A program made the position numbers and the translations under genes. The notes under the pieces were generated by a model. It saw only the letters and a list, made by a program, of their open reading frames with translations. It was not told the DNA's origin and ran no database searches. Below are positions 21,235 through 32,100 of a stretch of DNA of 33,762 nt, in pieces. The stretch is from an uncultured Bacteroides sp. GTDB taxonomy: Bacteria > Bacteroidota > Bacteroidia > Bacteroidales > Bacteroidaceae. The stretch is taken from NCBI GenBank assembly GCA_949288585.1, contig CASEKR010000020.1, positions 1 through 33,762 on the forward strand. Direction: 5' to 3'. The number at the start of each line of letters is the position of its first letter. The first letter of the stretch is position 1.

Positions 21235-23451
21235 CTACAACAATTCAAACGTAGCCGTGCCACGAATGTCCGTGGACGACGCGCCGACGTACAGCTTGAA
21301 TTTGCCGGGTTCGGCCACCCACTGTCCGGCCTTGTCGTCGTAGAATTTCAAGTCATCCGCCGTAACGGTGAAGGTGACGGTCTTCTCCTCGCCGGGCTGG
21401 AGCAGGATTTTGTCGAAGTGTTTCAACTCCTTGAGCGGACGGAGCACGCTGCATTTCTCGTCGCCCACGTAGAGTTGGACGATTTCCTTGCCGGCCACGC
21501 TGCCCGTGTTCTTCACTGCCACGGAAAGGGTCAGCGTGCCGTCTGCCTCCATCTTCTTGGCAGAGATAACGGGCTTGCCATACTCGAAGGTCGTATAGCT
21601 CAGGCCGTAGCCGAAGGGGAAGAGGGCGGGAATCTTCTTCGTGTCATACCAACGGTAACCCACCAGGATGTCTTCCTTGTACTCCTCCTTGATGCTGTCG
21701 CCGGGATACACCATCGAGTCGAAGGCATGGGCCGGGCAGTCGGTCAGCTTCTTGGGGAAGGAGAAGGGCAACTTGCCGCTGGGGCAGACAGCGCCTCCCA
21801 GCACGTCGGCCAGCGACTTTCCGCCCATGCTGCCCAAGTACCAGCCTTGCACGATGGCGGGCACCTTGCCTATCCAAGGCATCTCCACGGCGTTGCCGGT
21901 GAGCAACACCAACACGAGGTTGGGATTGACGGCTTGCAAGGCTTCTATCAGTTCGTCCTGCCCGAAAGGCAGCCCGAAGTCCAGGCGGTCGCCGCCCTCG
22001 CAGTCCTGGTGATGGTTCTTGTTCAGGCCGCCCACCAGGATGACCAAGTCGGCCTCGCGGGCCATAGCCACGGCCTCTTCGCGCAACGATTCGACCACCG
22101 ACTGCGGCACCTCTTCCACCTGCCCGTACATGGGGCGTCCGGCCGTATAGCCGTGGGCATACTGCACCTTGTCTCCATAGAGCTCGCGCAGGCCGTCCAA
22201 CGGGGAAACCATGTCCTTCACCTTCAGTTCGGACGAGCCGCCGCCTTCGTTGAGCAGGCGCACAGCATTGTCGCCCACCACAAGGATGCGCTCGTACTTC
22301 GACGCGTCGATGGGCAACAGGGGATTGCCTTTCTTCTCAACAGGGTCGTTCTTCAGGAGGACAATGCCCTCGTCACCGATTTCGCGGGCGGCGGCATAGT
22401 GCTCCTCCGTGCAGAGCGAGCCATAAGGTTTGTTCCGGTTCATGGCCGTGCGGAAGATGAGGCGGAGGATACGGGTAGCCTTCTCGTCAAGAGTAGACAT
22501 GGGCACCTTTCCTTCTTTCAACATCTCCAGGTAAGGGTCTGCCAGGTAATAATCGTTGTAGCCGAACTCGCTCTCCGACGTCAGGCCGTTGGTGTACGAA
22601 CCCATCTCGACGTCCAGGCCGTTCATGGCAGCCTCGTAGGTGTCGTGCGCGCCGCCCCAGTCGGTCACCACCACGCCGTCGAAGCCCCAGTCGCCTTTCA
22701 GGATCTTGTTCAAGAGAAGCTCGTGGTGGCAAGCGTGCTGGCCCCGGAACTTGTTGTACGAACCCATCACCGTCCAGGCGCCGCCCTTCTGCACGGCAGC
22801 CTTGAAGGCAGGCAAGTACAACTCGTAGAGGGCACGGTCACTGGCATAGACGTCGATGTGGTCGCGCCACAGTTCCTGGTTGTTCAGGGCATAGTGCTTC
22901 ACGCTGACGGCCACGCCGTTCTTCTGCACTTCCTGGATGTAGGGCACGCACATCACGCTGGCCAGGTAGGGGTCTTCGCCCATGTACTCAAAGTTGCGTC
23001 CGTTGAGCGGCGTGCGGTAGATGTTGACGCCGGGTCCCAGGAGAACGTCCTTCTCGCGGTAAACGGCCTCTTCGCCGATGGCTTTGCCATACTTCGCGGA
23101 CATTTCAGGATTCCACGTGGCGGCCAGGCAAGTCAATGCGGGAAAAGCTGTGGTACTATCGTTGGTCTGGTTGGAATATCCCCAATCGTTCCAGTTAATC
23201 TCCGCACGCACGCCGTGGGGGCCATCGCTCCACCACAGTTCGGGAATGCCCAAGCGGGGCACGCCGGCACTGGCAAACTTGCCGTAAGCATGGCACAGGG
23301 CCACTTTCTCTTCCAGTGTCAAGCGGCCGAGGGCATCTTGCACGCGCTCTTCGATGGGTTTGTTCTCGTCCAGATAGACCGGCGTCTGCGCCGACAAGTT
23401 GCCTGCCATGACGCAGGCACAACTCAGAATCGTAAGGTACTTTTTCATCAT
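21235..23451 (-). CDS. GH3 beta-glucosidase, BglX-like
   Basis: The 738-residue exported protein has a signal peptide (to about residue 21), a GH3 N-terminal barrel with K185-H186 (VKHYALNN) and the nucleophile D264 (VVTDWGGAHD), the second alpha/beta domain, and a C-terminal fibronectin-like domain (from about 630). It would release terminal glucose from beta-linked oligosaccharides in the periplasm. In the predicted xyloglucan pathway this step follows removal of galactose and xylose. It lies 75 bases after the GH2 gene with no consensus promoter, so it is probably cotranscribed with GH31 and GH2. Confidence 0.85.
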   Translation of the reverse strand: MMKKYLTILSCACVMAGNLSAQTPVYLDENKPIEERVQDALGRLTLEEKVALCHAYGKFASAGVPRLGIPELWWSDGPHGVRAEINWNDWGYSNQTNDSTTAFPALTCLAATWNPEMSAKYGKAIGEEAVYREKDVLLGPGVNIYRTPLNGRNFEYMGEDPYLASVMCVPYIQEVQKNGVAVSVKHYALNNQELWRDHIDVYASDRALYELYLPAFKAAVQKGGAWTVMGSYNKFRGQHACHHELLLNKILKGDWGFDGVVVTDWGGAHDTYEAAMNGLDVEMGSYTNGLTSESEFGYNDYYLADPYLEMLKEGKVPMSTLDEKATRILRLIFRTAMNRNKPYGSLCTEEHYAAAREIGDEGIVLLKNDPVEKKGNPLLPIDASKYERILVVGDNAVRLLNEGGGSSELKVKDMVSPLDGLRELYGDKVQYAHGYTAGRPMYGQVEEVPQSVVESLREEAVAMAREADLVILVGGLNKNHHQDCEGGDRLDFGLPFGQDELIEALQAVNPNLVLVLLTGNAVEMPWIGKVPAIVQGWYLGSMGGKSLADVLGGAVCPSGKLPFSFPKKLTDCPAHAFDSMVYPGDSIKEEYKEDILVGYRWYDTKKIPALFPFGYGLSYTTFEYGKPVISAKKMEADGTLTLSVAVKNTGSVAGKEIVQLYVGDEKCSVLRPLKELKHFDKILLQPGEEKTVTFTVTADDLKFYDDKAGQWVAEPGKFKLYVGASSTDIRGTATFELL

Positions 23452-23526
23452 ACGTACATTAATATATTAGATAGTTAAACGATTGTATCCACAGTCGTCC
23501 ACGCACCGGCTCCTACGCCGGGAGGC

Positions 23527-26052
23527 TCAATCGGCCTGCACGCTGGCCTCGGCCTCCCGCAAGCCTTCGGACGTGGCTTTCAAGCGGATGGCGCCATCGT
23601 CCCCGTTGTTCTGGAGGACGACGAGACACTTGCCATAGAAAGCACGCCGGTGGCTGTCCTTGAAGCGTTCCAGGGAAGTGGGGCTGCCGTTGTCCACACC
23701 GGCAATGAAACCTGCGCCCTGCACGTCGAAAGCGATGTCGTTGTCGGCCCAAGGGCAGAGGTTTCCGTCCTGGTCCAGCACCTCGACAGTGACGTAGGAC
23801 AAGTCGCGGCCATCAGCCTGGATGGCGGTACGGTCAGGCGTCAGGCGGATTTGGGCGGGTTCGCCGGCTGTATGGATTTCGCGTTCGGCCACCACCTGCC
23901 CATCCTTGCGCGAGACAGCCTTCACGCTGCCCGGCTGGTATGTGAGACGCCAAGAGACGTGGAAGTCTCCGTCGCCTTTGCGGCGGATGCCTTGCGACTC
24001 GCCGTTGAGGAAGAGTTCCACCTCGTCGGCGTTGTTATAGTAAGCCCAGAGGTCTATCTGCTGCCCTTCCTTCCAGTTCCAATGAGGGAAAAGGTGGAGG
24101 ACAGTCTTGTCAGGCCGCCACTCGCTTTGGTACATATAGTAAATATCCTTGGGGAAACCGGCCAGGTCTACGATACCGAAGTAAGAACTGCGCGCCGGCC
24201 AACCGTAAGGCGTAGGCTCGCCGATGTAGTCGAACCCCGTCCAGATGTATTGCCCGGCGATAAAGTCGTTGTTCTTGACGTGGCGCAGGGTATTCTCATG
24301 AGTACTTCCCCAGGGAGCGTGACAGTTGTCGTAAGACGAACAAGAGAAAGACTCATCGTAGAAAGGCTTATCCCAACTGGAGGGCCAAAGGAACATTGAA
24401 TCGGAAGGCATCCGATAGTATCCGCGCGTCATCAAGGCGGAGTTGCTCTCCGTAATGATGAAGGGCTTGCCGGGAAAGTTCTGCGGCACGCCGGCGAACC
24501 AGTCGTTGTGGTAGTTGAAGCCGATGATATCCAACGCGCCTGAACGGAACAAGTGATTGAAGGGGTTCGGCTCGTTGCAGCCGGCGGTGACAGGCCGCGT
24601 GGGGTCGAGGGCACGGGTCATGTCGGCCAGTTTCTTGGTGAGAAGGGAGTTGACGGACATCTCTTCACCCTCTTTGGCCAGCATGTCGGCACTATGTCCG
24701 AAGTTGAGGATAAGGTTGGCTTCCTCAAGGCTGAGAGTATCGGCCTTGGCGTCGCTCCACTGCTCCAGCACTTCGTTGCCGATGCTCCACATGAAGATGG
24801 AGGGATGGTTGCGGTCGCGGCGGACGAGGTCGGCCAGGTCGCGCTCGTGCCACTCGTTGAAGTAGCGGGAATAATCGTACGTGGTCTTCCGCTTGCGCCA
24901 CATGTCGAAAGTTTCGTCCATCACAATGAAGCCCATGCGGTCGCACAGGTCGAGAAGTTCGGGAGCGGGAGGATTGTGCGAGCAACGTATGCCGTTGCAA
25001 CCCATCTCCTTCAGTATCTCCAACTGACGCTCGATGGCACGGGTATTGACGGCCGCGCCCAGGCAACCCAGGTCGTGGTGGAGGCAGACGCCATTGATTT
25101 TCGTTGCCTTCCCGTTGAGGAAGAACCCTTTCTGGGGGTCGAAGCGGAAAGTACGGATGCCAAACGGGGTGCGGTAGGTATCCACCACGCGGCCATCAGC
25201 CACGAGAGTTGTGCGTACGGTGTAGAGGTAGGGGCGCTCAATGCTCCACAATACAGGGGTGGTCACATCCAACTGTTGGACAGCCTCGGCCAACGTATCG
25301 GCGGCCACAGTGAACATAGGAGTAACAACTTCGGCCACAGTGCGCCCCCGCACGTCCAACAACTCGGTGCGGAGTTCGACACCGGCCGTGTCCGTCAAAG
25401 TATTCTCAACAGTAGTGCGGACAGTCAAGCGGGCTTCGCTCTTCGTCACCTGGTCGGCTATCACGTAGGTGCCCCAATGGGCTACATGAACAGGTTCAAG
25501 ACGAGAGAGCCAGACGTTACGGTAAATGCCGCAGCCGGAATACCAACGGGAATTGGGCTGCTCGGCGTTATCCACACGGACAGCCAGGACGTTCTCCTTG
25601 CCCCACTGGATATGGGGCGTCAGGTCGTAACGAAAGGAGATGTAACCGTAAGGGCGCGTACCGAGGACATGCCCGTTGATATAAACGGTGGAGCTCATGT
25701 AAACGCCATCGAAATCAATGTAGATGCGTTTGCCCTGGTCAGACAAGGGGACGGTGAAGGTCTTGCGATACCAACCGATGCCGCCGGGCAAAGCGCCGCC
25801 CCCCGTACCCGAAGGATTATCCTGGCTGAAATCGCCCTCAATAGCCCAGTCGTGGGGCAGGTTGAGGCGACGCCAGGCAGAGTCGTCGAATCCGGGTTGG
25901 GCAGCCGCCGAGTCGTCGGTCAAGCAAAAAGCCCAGTCGGCCGTGAAATCAATGTCGCGCGCATCGACACCGTCGCCGTTTGGAGCGGAGGCACATCCAG
26001 CCAACAGGAGCAGCAAAAGGCAGATGCCCATCAAAGTCTGTATCTGTTTCAT
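23527..26052 (-). CDS. GH2 beta-galactosidase lipoprotein
   Basis: The 841-residue protein has a lipobox LLAGC (Cys 20), a GH2 sugar-binding domain (about 35-185), an immunoglobulin-like domain (about 190-300), the catalytic barrel (about 305-600), and C-terminal beta domains including a DUF4982-like and an Ig-like module. Acid/base E427 (WSIGNEVLEQW) and nucleophile E535 (FIITESNSA) are present. The usual product is galactose from beta-linked side chains. Between GH31 and GH3 genes it fits removal of galactose from xyloglucan oligosaccharides once fucose is gone. GH2 also includes beta-glucuronidases and mannosidases, so galactose specificity is by context. Confidence 0.8.
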   Translation of the reverse strand: MKQIQTLMGICLLLLLLAGCASAPNGDGVDARDIDFTADWAFCLTDDSAAAQPGFDDSAWRRLNLPHDWAIEGDFSQDNPSGTGGGALPGGIGWYRKTFTVPLSDQGKRIYIDFDGVYMSSTVYINGHVLGTRPYGYISFRYDLTPHIQWGKENVLAVRVDNAEQPNSRWYSGCGIYRNVWLSRLEPVHVAHWGTYVIADQVTKSEARLTVRTTVENTLTDTAGVELRTELLDVRGRTVAEVVTPMFTVAADTLAEAVQQLDVTTPVLWSIERPYLYTVRTTLVADGRVVDTYRTPFGIRTFRFDPQKGFFLNGKATKINGVCLHHDLGCLGAAVNTRAIERQLEILKEMGCNGIRCSHNPPAPELLDLCDRMGFIVMDETFDMWRKRKTTYDYSRYFNEWHERDLADLVRRDRNHPSIFMWSIGNEVLEQWSDAKADTLSLEEANLILNFGHSADMLAKEGEEMSVNSLLTKKLADMTRALDPTRPVTAGCNEPNPFNHLFRSGALDIIGFNYHNDWFAGVPQNFPGKPFIITESNSALMTRGYYRMPSDSMFLWPSSWDKPFYDESFSCSSYDNCHAPWGSTHENTLRHVKNNDFIAGQYIWTGFDYIGEPTPYGWPARSSYFGIVDLAGFPKDIYYMYQSEWRPDKTVLHLFPHWNWKEGQQIDLWAYYNNADEVELFLNGESQGIRRKGDGDFHVSWRLTYQPGSVKAVSRKDGQVVAEREIHTAGEPAQIRLTPDRTAIQADGRDLSYVTVEVLDQDGNLCPWADNDIAFDVQGAGFIAGVDNGSPTSLERFKDSHRRAFYGKCLVVLQNNGDDGAIRLKATSEGLREAEASVQAD

Positions 26053-26083
26053 TATATCTTTCTTTTACATTATTATATTATTA

Positions 26084-26128
26084 CCTGGGGGGAAAGGGAA
26101 CCCCTTCTTCGGGTCACCCCCGCCCAGG
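26084..26128 (-). promoter_or_regulatory. Intergenic stem-loop between GH31 and GH2 genes
   Basis: CCTGGG-type arms (26084-26092 and 26117-26128) with an inner ACCC/GGGT stem form a hairpin of about 45 bases. No T run follows on the minus strand. It may stabilise or separate the upstream GH31 mRNA from GH2. Confidence 0.4.
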
Positions 26129-26149
26129 AAATCATGCAACGGGATGCCG

Positions 26150-29026
26150 TTAGAACGTAACAGTCTGCGCCTTCCCATTATACTTGACAACAACCCCGCG
26201 AGCAGCCAGGCCAGACGGCTGCGCCTTATCGGCTGACACGCGGATGACATTGAACGTGCGTTCCTTCAACATGCCGGGGAACTCACCCTCGCGGTCGCCG
26301 ATAACCAGCGTCCCCGCTTTGTCGTCATAGGCAAAGGGAATCATGGCATACTGACCCTTCTCGTAGTTGTAGTTCGTACCTTCATCTTCATAGAGGGTGA
26401 AAGTTCCGTCCTGCCCGGCGTAGACATAAAGGTCAATGACATCGGCCGGCCGCTCGTCACTATACTGCATCTCAGGACCAAAGGGGATAATGGCCCCTTC
26501 GCGGACGTAAAGCGGAATACGCTCGTAAGGCGCGTCAACAGTCAACTGCTGCCCGCCATCGATATGCTTTCCGCTGTAAAAGTCATACCAACCACATCCT
26601 TCGGGGAAATACATCGTGCGTTTGCGGGCACCATATTCGTAAACCGGAGCCGCCATCAGGGCTGGGCCGAAAAGGAACTGGTCGCCCACATTATATGTAT
26701 TCTGGTCGGCAGTGAAATCCATCACCAGCGGACGCATGATAGTGTAATCCTGGAAGTGCGTCATACCCGCCAAAGAATAGATATAGGGCATCAGACGGTA
26801 ACGCAACCGGGTATAGTAGACAATGCTTTCGTAACAAGGATGGCCTTTGGGGGCAATATGCCAAGCTTCACGGTACGGATACTGGCCATGTGCACGGAAC
26901 AAAGGACAGAAAGCACCGAACTGATACCAACGGGCATTCAACTCGCGCCACTCCCGGTAGTCTGCGTTCTCGCGGCCCGTCTCGTTGAACTCCTGCTGCC
27001 CGGCCACGTAACGGTTCTCTACGCAGAAGCCTCCGATATCCATCGTCCAATACGGAATGCCACTGACAGCAAAGTTCAACCCGGCGGAAATCTGTGCCTT
27101 CATGTCTTCCCAACGCGTAGCGATATCCCCGCTCCAAGTGGCCGTAGAATAGCGTTGCAAACCTGCGAAACCGGAACGCGTCAGCAGAAAGACGCGCTTG
27201 TCAGGCTCCACGCCGCGCTGGCCATCGTAAATAGCCTCAGCATTCATCAGGGCATAGGCATTGAAGAACTGAGCCGACGGTCCCAAGGCAGTCGGGCCAC
27301 AGAGATCCTTGCGATACTGCAAGTCCGTACAGTCGCGCACGTTCGGTTCGCTGGCATCCATCCACCAAGCATCTATGCCGAGAGGGTAATAATGGTCCTG
27401 CATCTGTTTCCAGAACAATTTGCGCGCCTCGGGCTGGTAGGCATCATAAAATCCGTATGTATAGCCGGGACCTACCCAGTCCTTCAAGCTGTCTTTCACT
27501 GATTGCATGTACATCCATCCCTTGTCGGCAAACTCCTTGTAATGCTCGGTCGTGGTATAGAATTTGGGCCATACCGACACCATCACTCGCCCATTCATCG
27601 CATGAATGGAATCCACCATCTGCTTAGGATCGGGGAAACGCGCAGGGTCAAACTCATGGCAACCCCACGAGTCCTGCGGCCAGTGCAACCAGTCAATGAC
27701 GATGTTATCAATAGGTATCTGACGCCGACGAAACTCGCTCAAAGTAGACAAGACTTCCTCTTGCGTATTATATTTCTCACGGCTTTGCCAATAACCCATC
27801 GCCCATTTAGGCATCACTTGAGCCTTGCCCGTCAGGGCGCGGTATCCGCTCACCACGTCGTCCATGTCCTCGCCATACACAAAGTAGTAGTCTATCTCCT
27901 CTTGCATTTCTCCCCACCAGGACATCTTCTCTTGCTCTTCTTGAGGGACAGGCGTCAACACACGCAGGCCACAATAAGACACACCTCCATCGGGTTCCCA
28001 CTCAATCTTCAAGGGCACACGTTTCCCGGCCTCAAGGTTAACAGCAAATTTATAGCTGTTGGGATTCCATGCCGTGCGCCATCGTTCGGGCACTACTAAT
28101 TGGTTATCTATGTAAACCTTCGTATAGCCGGCATAATAAAGTATGAAGCGGAACATCCCGCCCTCCGACGGTTCTATTTCCCCCTCGTAGGTCACATGCG
28201 AACCCATGAAAGGAAAGCCCTTCGGCAGGTTGACCACACGCCCCAAGTCTCCGCGCACCAAGTGCTCGAAGTACAGCGAGTCCTCGCGCCGCACTAACGT
28301 CTCTGCTCCCGACTGGGCAGCAGGTACGTACGTTCCCGTCAGAGCACCTTCCTTCCCCTCCTTGTCATAGAGTTTGAACACATCGTCCAGTTGGGCATAG
28401 TCGCGAGGATCTCCAAAACGGCAGAGGGAATAACTGTCCCACAATACGCCGTAGTTCTTGGTCGACACGATAAAAGGCACCGATACCTTTGTATTGTATT
28501 GGAACAGTTCCTCATTCTTGCCCTTGTAATTAAACTCGTCAGCCTGGTGTTGTCCCAGCCCGTACCATCCTTCACCATCACCAGCCGACTGGAATACTTG
28601 GCGGACAGTATAAGCGTCCTTGCCTTCCACCTCAATGGGCTGAAAACTACGGCTATCCTCAGCCAATACCTGGTTACCTCCTGCGTCAAAGAAACGCACC
28701 TGTCCCGTCGTTTTCGAGACAAATGCACTGACCTGCGAAGTTTTCACCACAATGTCATCCCCTTGCTCATCCACCGTAAAGGCAGTTTTTTCCACCTGGG
28801 GCACCACAATAAGGCTTTTCGCCTCTGAGAACTGCTTTTCTGGCGTAGCCGACACATGGAACAGCTTCTCGCCCATTACCTCTACACGTACCTTGCGTAC
28901 ATCCTCTGGTTGTTCCTGCTTGACGGTAACAACCACTCCGTTATCGGTCTTCTGATAGCCGATGCCCGAACAGGCAGCCAGCATCAAGCCGGTAAACAAA
29001 CAAACTGAAGTGCTTTTTAAGTTCAT
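26150..29026 (-). CDS. GH31 alpha-xylosidase with PA14 insert, lipoprotein
   Basis: The 958-residue protein has a lipobox LMLAAC (Cys 19), an N-terminal beta domain, a PA14 module inserted near residues 230-385 (from ALTGTYVPAAQSG to CGLRVLTPV), then the (beta/alpha)8 barrel. Nucleophile D557 (WWMDASEPN) and acid/base D634 (TWSGDIATRWE) are 77 residues apart. The length, lipoprotein signal and PA14 insert match Bacteroides xyloglucan alpha-xylosidases such as BoGH31A, which remove xylose from the non-reducing end of oligosaccharides. The frame extends upstream to 29149; I chose ATG at 29026 since it starts the lipoprotein signal. First gene of the GH31-GH2-GH3 run. Confidence 0.88.
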   Translation of the reverse strand: MNLKSTSVCLFTGLMLAACSGIGYQKTDNGVVVTVKQEQPEDVRKVRVEVMGEKLFHVSATPEKQFSEAKSLIVVPQVEKTAFTVDEQGDDIVVKTSQVSAFVSKTTGQVRFFDAGGNQVLAEDSRSFQPIEVEGKDAYTVRQVFQSAGDGEGWYGLGQHQADEFNYKGKNEELFQYNTKVSVPFIVSTKNYGVLWDSYSLCRFGDPRDYAQLDDVFKLYDKEGKEGALTGTYVPAAQSGAETLVRREDSLYFEHLVRGDLGRVVNLPKGFPFMGSHVTYEGEIEPSEGGMFRFILYYAGYTKVYIDNQLVVPERWRTAWNPNSYKFAVNLEAGKRVPLKIEWEPDGGVSYCGLRVLTPVPQEEQEKMSWWGEMQEEIDYYFVYGEDMDDVVSGYRALTGKAQVMPKWAMGYWQSREKYNTQEEVLSTLSEFRRRQIPIDNIVIDWLHWPQDSWGCHEFDPARFPDPKQMVDSIHAMNGRVMVSVWPKFYTTTEHYKEFADKGWMYMQSVKDSLKDWVGPGYTYGFYDAYQPEARKLFWKQMQDHYYPLGIDAWWMDASEPNVRDCTDLQYRKDLCGPTALGPSAQFFNAYALMNAEAIYDGQRGVEPDKRVFLLTRSGFAGLQRYSTATWSGDIATRWEDMKAQISAGLNFAVSGIPYWTMDIGGFCVENRYVAGQQEFNETGRENADYREWRELNARWYQFGAFCPLFRAHGQYPYREAWHIAPKGHPCYESIVYYTRLRYRLMPYIYSLAGMTHFQDYTIMRPLVMDFTADQNTYNVGDQFLFGPALMAAPVYEYGARKRTMYFPEGCGWYDFYSGKHIDGGQQLTVDAPYERIPLYVREGAIIPFGPEMQYSDERPADVIDLYVYAGQDGTFTLYEDEGTNYNYEKGQYAMIPFAYDDKAGTLVIGDREGEFPGMLKERTFNVIRVSADKAQPSGLAARGVVVKYNGKAQTVTF

Positions 29027-29060
29027 ACAAATACAATTAAAATGATTCTTCCATTGCTTG

Positions 29061-29089
29061 CAAATATAAGCATTTACAGCAAAAAGCAA
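29061..29089 (-). promoter_or_regulatory. Promoter of the GH31-GH2-GH3 run
   Basis: On the minus strand TTG (29089-29087), an 18-base spacer and TATATTTG (29068-29061) match the consensus with slightly short spacing. Start would be near 29053. A hybrid two-component regulator is encoded just upstream and would be the natural activator; I saw no obvious direct repeat for it. Confidence 0.5.
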
Positions 29090-29145
29090 GTATCCAGATG
29101 ATGCAGGAAGAGGGTACTTATGATTCATGTACGATACAATATGTT

Positions 29146-32100
29146 TCATTTTAGGGTATTATTTGTTGTTTTACTCTCTGCCTCTTGGTAAACCGAAGGC
29201 AATACACCAAACTCTTCTTTGAAGTAGCGGCTGAAATACTTCGGATTGTTGAAGCCCAACTGGTAGGCTATCTCCGAAACATTCTGCTGACTTTCGCGCA
29301 ACAACTGAGCAGCCCTTTTAAGGCGGATAACACGAATGAACTCGATTGGGGTCTTGCCCGTAATTTGCAACATCTTCTTATACATATGTGCCCGGCTCAT
29401 TCCCAGTTCCCGGCTCAGTTCCTCCACCGACAAATCGCTACGGGCTATATTCTTTTCCACATAAGCAATAGCGTTGGCTATCAATTTCTCGTCCAAAGGC
29501 GTGATGGCAATCTCTTCGGGTTCCGGTTCCAAATGTCCCCGTGGTTTGGAGTGACGGCTCAGTTCTATCAGCTTACGCATCCGCAATACCAACACCTCCA
29601 AGTTGAACGGTTTGGTAACATAATCATCGGCGCCAACGGTCAAGCCTTCCACTTTGGTCTCGACAGATTGCTTGGCGGTGAGAAGGACAAACGGGATGTC
29701 AGCAGTCTGCTTATCCGATTTGACCCTGCGGCACAGTTCCTTCCCGTCCATGACAGGCATCATCCAGTCGCACAGAATCAAATCGGGACGGCACTTCTGG
29801 AGTACATCCAAAGCCTCCTTCCCATTACCGGCCGTCCGAACGGAAAAATACAAATCCAAGGTGTCTTTCATAAATTCGACAAAGTCCCCGCTATCGTCCA
29901 CTATCAATACAAGAGGCTTCTTTCTTTTCTCATTCTCCACCTGCTTACTGCCCGGAAGGCCGGAAACAGATTCCGCGCCCACACCCTCTGCGGATTGTTG
30001 TGACGCAGATGCAGGAAGCGAAACTGCCGAGGAAGCCTCGAGATGCTTCACCGGAATATTTATGACAAACACACTGCCTCCGCCGGCATTATCAAACACT
30101 TGCACCGTCCCTCCATGCAATGAAACATAATCACGCACCAAACTAAGACCGATGCCGCTTCCCGTAGAAGCAGGCATTCCTTCAACACGTTCGACCTGGT
30201 AGAAACGTTCAAAAATGTGCTCTTTATCTTCATCTTTGATACCGATGCCTGTATCGGCCACTTTAAGTTCCAAGGTTTCCGGCTGGTTGTCCAACAACTC
30301 AAGAGAAACGCTCACACGTCCCCCATCCGGCGTGAACTTAAAAGCATTGGACAAGAGGTTCATCACCACCTTGCCTATCTTATCCGCATCGAACGCCATA
30401 TCCAAAGCATCCACAGCCGAATAAAACGTCAGATGAACACCTTTCTTTTCGGAGAGCATGAGGAAAGAGTTACAAATGTTTTGGACGAAAGAGACTATTT
30501 CCCCTTCTGACAAAGACAGGTGCGAACCGGCCATCTCATTCTTGCGAAAATCGAGCAACTGGTTCACCAGATTAAGCAGGCGTAAAGCATTGCGATGCAT
30601 CATCTTCAGCCTCCCAGCGACCAATTCATCATGCTCATCCTTAATCAAGCTTTCCAAAGGCGAAATTATCAAGGTGAGAGGAGTGCGTAGCTCATGGCTC
30701 ACATTGGTAAAGAAGCGGAACTTCATCTGATTCAACTCTTCGTTCCGCCGGGCATCCTCTTCAATCTGCCGAATCCGGTACTTATTACGTTCGTGCCGTT
30801 TCAGCCAGTTGTAAGCCAACAGGAGAATTGCTATTAATAATAATGTGTAAAGCAGGTAAGCCCACGGGGTCAGCCAGAAAGGAGGCAAGATGACTATCTT
30901 CAGCCGCGCCTCTTCTTCGCCGGAGAAACCGTCGCCATTGGCAGCCCTGACCTTTAACCAATAGGTACCGGGTGCCAAGTTCGTGTAAGTAATCCGGTGC
31001 AGGTTTTCCTTATCGGAAAGCCATTCGTCATTAAATCCTTCCAACTTGTAATAGAAGCGCGTCTTCTCCGGCAAGATGTAGTTGTCAGAAGCCAGGAACA
31101 CGGTAAATATATTCTGCTTATAATCCAACACGACCTCGCGCGACCTGTTCAAGGCCTCTTGCAGGATGACCCGTCCATCCACCGGAGCCCCCACCTTCAC
31201 CTCTTTATTAAAAAGGTTGAGCTTAGTGAACATGACATGAGGCGTCTTTTCGTTGTATTTGATATTTCCCGGGCGGAATGTATTAATGCCATACAAGCCT
31301 CCGGCTACTATTTCACCCGTCTGCAACAGCTTCAGTGAGCGCTGATTGAAGTCACACCCCTGCAAGCCGTCCTTATCACTATAAATGTAACGACGGAAAG
31401 AAAGTGTCTTTTCCTCCGGGTCTTCTTCGGGGATGATGTTGATAAGTTCACCGCCCACACTGGCCCACATTCCCTGCTGACTGTCTTCAACAATGCCCAA
31501 CACCAGTTGCCGGGAAACATCGGTATCGAGCGACACTTCATACAACACATCGCTGTTCAAGTCGCAGACACTCACTCCTGCCCGGGTAGCCACCCAAAGA
31601 CGCCCCTCACGGTCTTCGTGCAACTGGATGACTACATTGTTAGAGAACACCGACTTGCCCGAACGCGTACCGGTAAAGCGGCTTACCTTCTTCGTCTCCA
31701 TATCCATGGAGAAGATGCCGCCCGTCGTACCTATCCACAAATTACCTTGCCGCCCGAGGCAGAGAGAACTGATCCAGTTGGAAGTCAAGCCCGAATTATC
31801 GGCCTTATAAGAAACGAAATCGCCTGTCTGGGGATTGAGGCATTGCAGGCCGCTGCCTAAGGTGCCTATCCAAATATTCCCTTCTGCATCTTCGGCCAAA
31901 GCCCATACATTATCGTTTATCAAAGAATTAGGGTCTCCGCTACGGTGTTTGTACCGGATGAACCGGTGCCCGTCATAACAATTCAGTCCATTGATATAAG
32001 TACCGGCCCACACACGTCCCCGGCTGTCGCGCAACAGGGATGTTATGACATTGCCCGAAAGAGAACGGGTGTCTCCCGGCGTATGTTTAAAATACATCTG